A stretch of DNA of 64,000 bases. It comes from Absidia repens (Eukaryota > Mucoromycota > Mucoromycetes > Mucorales > Cunninghamellaceae). The notes beneath the pieces are model-generated. The model was not told the origin of the DNA. It did no database searches and saw only the letters and a list, made by a program, of their open reading frames with translations. Within the stretch, counting starts at the first letter, position 1, and each line of letters starts with the position of its first letter. The position numbers and the translations under genes are program-made. Location: the NCBI GenBank assembly GCA_002105175.1, contig MCGE01000003.1, forward strand, positions 930,001 through 994,000, read 5' to 3'. Shown one piece after another: positions 58,597 to 64,000 of this stretch.

Positions 58597-61500
58597 CCTT
58601 TTTTTTTCTTTTCTTTATTTGACATACTTGCTTTATCGTTGACTCACACGACTTTACTTCCTCTACCGTTTTTTTTTTTTTTCGTCTGTATGTGCGTGTG
58701 CGTGTGCGTGTGTTATTGTTTTTAGAATACTTTTTACCTGAAGGTGAAGCTGGTTATGAAGAAGAACCCATCACGTAAATCGCAATAGGAAAAAAGAATA
58801 TATTGCATATGTATCCTTCCTTACACTCAACTCCTCCATCCCTTTACATCTAGTCAGGAAGATTGTTGGTCTGTCATTTCCTCGTTCTTTGATGAAAAAG
58901 GTCTGGTGCGGCAACAATTGGATTCCTTTGACGAATTTGTACAAAACACCATGCAAGAACTAGTCGACGAAAACTCGAACCTTGTATTACAGCATGTTGG
59001 AGGCGATGGCGATGTTACGGTACGATCTATCTATAAAAAGTCAGGGGGAAATCACGCAACCTCGCTCAATTAATATCATGTCTTCTTCATACTATAGAAA
59101 CGGTATATCATTGAATTCGGTCAAATTTATCTCTCAAAACCGACCATGACTGAAGCTGATGGTAGTACTCAACCCATGTTCCCTCAAGAAGCTCGTATTC
59201 GAAATTTGACGTAAGTTTTTCGTTTACCATTATTGACAAAAATAATGGCAGTAGTTGGCTTACAAATCAGTTTTGTGCTTCAGATATGCCTCTCCTTTGT
59301 ACGTCGATATGAAGAAGCGAACTCAGATAGCCATTCCGCAAGATCCAAGCAACCCCATTAGAAATCCAAATGACCTTTTTGTTGACGAAAACGGCCCTGA
59401 TGGTGCTCCATGGATCAAGGTCTTCATTGGCAAGGTAAACCAATGTGTAGTCTTTTAACAACAGCATTGGAAATTAATGTGTTGTTTTTTTGACAAATCA
59501 AATTAGGTTCCCATCATGCTTCGATCAACATACTGTATTTTACACGACATGCCAGAAAGCGAAATGCACGAACTCAACGAATGTTCCTTTGATATGGGCG
59601 GTTATTTTGTCATAAATGGGTCAGAAAAAGTCCTAATTGCTCAGGAACGTATGGCCACCAACACTGTATACGTCTTCTCGAAAGCACCACCTTCCAACAT
59701 CCAATACACAGCGGAAATCAGGTCACAATCTGAAAAAGGCTCCAAGAATGCTTCACCTCTATCTATCAAAATGATGCGATCTTCTGCCGAACGTGGTTCC
59801 AGTGGCCAGTGTATTCGTGCTACATTACCTTATATCCGTTCTGATGTGCCAATTGTTGTGGTTTTCCGTGCGTTGGGTCAAGTCTCTGATCGCGATGTTT
59901 TGGAGCATATCTGCTACGACCGGGGGATTATGAAATGTTGGAATTACTCAAACCTTCAATTGAAGAAGCTTTTGTTATTCAAGATCAAGACGTGGCTTTG
60001 GATTACATCGGAAAAAGAGGAACAACAGTTGGCGCTACTCGGGAAAGACGTGTCAAATATGCATCGGAAATCTTACAAAAGGAACTTTTACCTCATGTTG
60101 GTACGGCGTACAAGACAGAAACTAGGAAATCATACTTCTTCGGTTATATGATCCATCGATTATTGTTGGCCGCTCTGGAAAGACGTGAACTGGATGATCG
60201 TGATCATTATGGGAAAAAGCGTATGGATTTAGCGGGTCCCCTTATGGCAGGTTTATTCCGATTATTATTCAAAAAACTTACTAAGGATGTGGCAAGGTAT
60301 CTTCAAAAGGTGATTAAAAATGTCAAGGGTTGAGGAGATGATTTGTATATTTATATATGTGTCACTCACGTAATTGAATTATTTATAGTGCATTGAATCA
60401 AGTCGTGAATTCAATCTTACACTTGCTGTCAAGTCGAACACAATCACTAATGGTCTCAAGTATTCTTTGGCAACCGGTAATTGGGGAGATCAAAAGAAAG
60501 CCATGCAGGCAAGGGCTGGTGTTTCCCAGGTGTTGAATCGATATACGTTTGCATCCACATTATCACATTTACGACGTTGTAATACACCAATTGGGCGTGA
60601 TGGGAAAATCGCCAAACCTCGTCAATTACACAATACTCATTGGGGCTTAGTATGTCCAGCTGAAACACCTGAAGGCCAAGCGTGTGGTCTCGTCAAGAAT
60701 TTGGCTCTTATGTCATATATATCTGTTGGCTCGTCTGCGAAACCGGTGGTTATGTTTTTGGAAGAATGGGCTATGGAAAACTTGGAAGAACTGAATCCTC
60801 GAACTATTGCGGATGCTACCAAAGTCTTTGTCAACGGTGTTTGGATTGGTGTCCATCGTGATCCTGGGGAATTGGTCAATGCTCTCAAGCAAATGCGTCG
60901 GTCGGTTGATATTTCCCCTGAAGTCAGTATTGTGCGTGATATTCGTGAAAAGGAGTTGCGTATGTACACAGATGCTGGTCGGTGCTGCAGACCTCTCTTC
61001 TTGGTGGACAATCAACAACTGCGAATGACTCGAGATACTTTGGAACGCTTACAGGACCCTGAAGATGAATACCATTGGCAAAACCTGGTGGCAGATGGTA
61101 TTGTTGAATATGTGGACGCTGATGAAGAAGAAACAGCAATGATTTGTATGACCCCTGAAGATTTGAATGAATCACACATGGCTGCTCAATACGGCGCTCC
61201 CCTCCAACAAGCTCGCGATCTGGCCAGTCGTGTCAAAAGTCAAACTGGCAACTACTCTCATACTTGGACTCATTGTGAAATTCATCCTAGCATGATTCTT
61301 GGTATTTGTGCAAGCATTATTCCGTTCCCTGATCACAACCAGGTAATAAAAAAAGTCATGGTGTCAAATCTTCTCTCTTATCTTTACTAACTGCTGCTTT
61401 AGTCACCACGTAATACATATCAATCTGCGATGGGTAAACAAGCTATGGGTGTATACCTTACCAACTTCCAAACCCGTATGGACACATTAGCCAACATCTT

Positions 61501-62858
61501 GTACTATCCCCAGAAACCACTAACAACAACTCGATCAATGGAATTCTTACGTTTCCGTGAACTACCTGCTGGACAAAACGCAATTGTTGCTATTCTCTGC
61601 TACTCTGGCTACAACCAAGAAGATTCGGTGATCATGAATCAAAGCAGTATCGATCGTGGTCTTTTCCGAAGTTTATTCTTGCGAACATATATGGATGCAG
61701 AAAAGAAGGCGGGTATGATGTTTATGGAAGAGTTTGAAAAACCGACCCGGGACAACACATTACGACTGAAACACGGTACCTACGAAAAACTGGAAGATGA
61801 TGGATTGATTGCACCTGGCACCCGTGTCTCTGGGGATGATATCATTATCGGCAAAACAGCACCTATTCCACAGGAATCTGAAGAATTGGGACAAAGAACA
61901 CAATCACACAACAAACGCGATGCATCAACACCTCTTCGCAGCACGGAAACTGGAATTGTGGATCAGGTGATGTTGACTACCAACCAGGATGGGCTCAAAT
62001 TCGTTAAAGTTCGGGTACGATCGACACGTGTACCGCAAATGGGTGACAAATTTGCTTCTCGTCACGGTCAAAAAGGTACGATTGGTGTTACATATCGACA
62101 AGAAGACTTCCCATTCACTTCTGAAGGCATCACGCCGGATCTTATCATCAATCCACATGCCATTCCTTCTCGTATGACGATCGGACACATGATTGAATGC
62201 TTGCTCGGCAAGGTGTCGACGTTGACTGGGAATGAAGGGGATGCTACACCATTTACAGATGTCACAGTCGAAGCAATATCTCAAGCACTCGCAGCACAAG
62301 GTTACCAATCCCGTGGATTTGAAGTCATGTATAATGGTTTCACGGGCCGAAAACTGAACGCACAAATCTTCCTTGGACCAACATACTATCAACGTTTGAA
62401 ACACATGGTGGATGACAAAATTCATAGTCGTGCTCGTGGTCCTGTACAAATCCTGACAAGACAGCCAGTGGAAGGTCGATCAAGAGACGGTGGTTTACGA
62501 TTTGGTGAAATGGAACGTGATTGGTAAGGATAGAAAAAAAAATGACTTGCTGATCCGTGTGCTAATATTCTATCTTGAAATTACTATTAATAAAAATAGC
62601 ATGATCAGTCATGGTGTTGCTCAATTCTTGAAGGAACGTTTGTTTGATGCCTCCGACGCCTATCGTGTCCATGTTTGTGATATTTGTGGTTTAATGGCCA
62701 TTGCGAACCTGAAGAAAAGCAATTTTGAATGCCGCTCATGCCGAAACAAAACTAGAATCTCGCAAGTCCATATTCCTTACGCTTGCAAACTGCTTTTCCA
62801 AGAACTCATGGCTATGAATATTGCTCCTAGAATGTTTGTTGATGCTGATGGTTACTGA
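58520..62858 (+). CDS. RPB2: RNA polymerase II second-largest subunit, one-base frameshift in exon 6
   Basis: Nine exons (58520-58553, 58726-58774, 58854-59019, 59098-59210, 59284-59434, 59507-60309, 60389-61342, 61403-62523, 62600-62858) would give about 1,216 residues, the normal Pol II size. Signatures: [100 protein letters not shown] and the C-terminal zinc site CDICG..CRSCRNK. It forms the lobe, protrusion, wall and hybrid-binding part of the catalytic cleft. Exon 6 is 803 nt, one short of whole codons: at 59921-59926 (CGGGGG) the frame must shift to pass from HICYDR to [16 protein letters not shown]. This is probably a homopolymer sequencing error. Intron 1 starts with the unusual donor GTCAGT. 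Confidence 0.96.
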
Positions 62859-63185
62859 AAAAAAGGAAGGATGCGGAAAGGCATTTATATTTTACTCTTG
62901 CTTTTTTTTAAAGGGATATTATGTTTTATGTATAGAAACCAATAAAAATTTGAAAACATGTACTATTTTATTTCAAATGGTGCATTTGATGGGACTGGGT
63001 AGATTATTGTCTTACAATAATAGAAAACATGAAGGGTCAGATCATTGGTGATGAGAGACAGGGATGGAATGAGCATGATTGTTCCATATCTGGTACATAG
63101 AGATACTTATACGATCAGTTGTTTAGTATAGGAAATTAGGATAGTATAGTGTAGTGTATTATTGATTATTTATTATTGTCTATTA
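62859..63185. terminator. RPB2 3' flank with polyadenylation signal
   Basis: ACCAATAAAAATTTG at about 62938-62952 is a plausible poly(A) signal. AT-rich DNA follows up to the R1 element. Confidence 0.55.
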
Positions 63186-63868
63186 TATTCAATAAACGAT
63201 CTGGCGCTCCACTGGAGCTTTGGAAATCTTTTGATTTATTGGTTGTCAGGGGTTTTTATTGATATGTGAGTTTTGATGGGAAGGAATTCGAGCCTCCGCC
63301 AAACCGTCAACTAAGCGCGTCGTCAATGGGTACTTTTTTGTGTGTTGAAAAAAAAAAATGGCTAGGAGCTAGGTGACTACACATTTGGCACTTTGGCGGG
63401 CAGCTTGCTTAGGGCCCGAACGTCGTGCTCAGCGCTGTATGTTGAAACAGAAACATAGGATAGTTATAGTGTAAAAATGTCAATTCAGACTCCGCGTACC
63501 TAATTTCTGATATTTTTTAGGCTCCAATTCTTTTCCTTTCTTTCTTTTTTTATTCGTTCATGAAAGTCTGAATGTTATGATGGCAAGGTTCATTGGAATA
63601 TAGGTAATCTAGGATTAGTATTAGAACTTGAATTAGGGGCATTTTCTAAAATGCAAAAAAAACATCATGGGGAAACTCTTTCATTTTGGGCTCGTGATTT
63701 CCAATATTTCCAACTTCCACTAGATTAGACTTCATTGTATAATAATGCTATTAGCTTTGGTTAGATAGTTTATACTGTATGCATATCTGAATTAAACATG
63801 TCATGTATTTTTACCGTCTATCTCTTTCAAGACTTTATTGTCTCGCTGAATGGGCATGAGTAAAATCT

Positions 63869-63901
<33 letters not shown>

Positions 63902-64000
63902 TTATGTGTAGGAAGAAAGACATGCACTTGTGTAAAAAATAAAAAAAGTCCACTGCTGAATATTTTGTTGTATATCTCCTCTGCATTTCGCTCTCGAGTG
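63186..64000 (+). repeat. R1 dispersed repeat, sense copy running off the right edge
   Basis: Begins CAATAAACGATCTGGCGCTC, like the 26-kb unit. It has a GCGCGTCGTCAATGGGTAC module and GGGCAGCTTGCTTAGGGCCC, and a core at 63607-63690 with perfect hairpin GCATTTTCTAAAATGC (63639-63654). A (GT)n microsatellite lies at 63871-63899. At least 815 bp, so close to full length. Confidence 0.7.

Noticed and set aside
59918..59932. Programmed -1 frameshift in RPB2
   Set aside because: No X-XXY-YYZ slippery heptamer in the correct frame and no obvious downstream pseudoknot; a missing G in a homopolymer is simpler.
1..64000. CRISPR arrays, prophage, bacterial operons, rRNA
   Set aside because: No regularly spaced short repeats, no Shine-Dalgarno-led operons and no rRNA-like segments; all genes are intron-bearing or otherwise eukaryotic in style.

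Overview
The window reads as nuclear DNA of an early-diverging fungus, most likely Mucoromycota and probably Mucorales (inference). Genes are split by many short GT-AG introns (about 50-110 bp). Promoters are rich in pyrimidine tracts, intergenic DNA is AT-rich with long homopolymers, and the proteins match fungal families (Sla1, Gyp5-type TBC, Skt5/Chs4, App1, AAP permease). A U12-type AT-AC intron in the HAP3/NF-YB gene fits a lineage that has kept the minor spliceosome. I assembled 23 protein-coding genes, two of them small or weakly characterised, by joining exons across splice sites. I saw no tRNA, rRNA, CRISPR array or intact transposase.

Layout. 1-6.3 kb: 5' part of a HAD phosphatase (-), a 7-TM receptor-like protein (-), a C2H2 zinc-finger protein (+) and a tiny CCHC zinc-knuckle protein (-). 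6.3-12.5 kb: gene-poor, with copies of a dispersed non-coding repeat, here called R1. 12.5-26 kb: dense block of CYT1 (+), HAP3 (+), GCV1 (-), a Gyp5-like RabGAP (-), a TMEM97/EXPERA protein (+), a quinone-oxidoreductase-like MDR (-) and an LMBR1-like membrane protein (+). 26-29.7 kb: repeat island with R1 units in tandem. 29.7-43.9 kb: six co-oriented (+) genes, namely SLC35F-like transporter, Skt5/Chs4-like Sel1 protein, PXA-domain protein, ferric-reductase-like protein, coiled-coil protein and APP1. 43.9-48.9 kb: second gene-poor repeat island. 48.9-62.9 kb: amino-acid permease (-), mitoribosomal mL54 (+), SLA1 (-) and RPB2 (+). The window ends in another R1 copy.

The genes are independent housekeeping units with no visible biosynthetic cluster. 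Shared themes are mitochondrial function (CYT1, GCV1, mL54; HAP3 is the family that controls respiratory genes in yeast), membrane traffic and endocytosis (RabGAP, PXA protein, SLA1, Skt5-like) and membrane transport.

Best second looks: the AT-AC intron in HAP3; the R1 repeat family with a covarying 16-nt hairpin and a roughly 850-bp tandem array; a recurrent promoter motif GCGG(Y)(R)TTTGAAA in gene-sense orientation; a canonical EF-hand loop on the tail of the amino-acid permease; a one-base frameshift in RPB2; and a motorless kinesin-14-like coiled-coil gene. I did not find a convincing multi-gene undescribed system.
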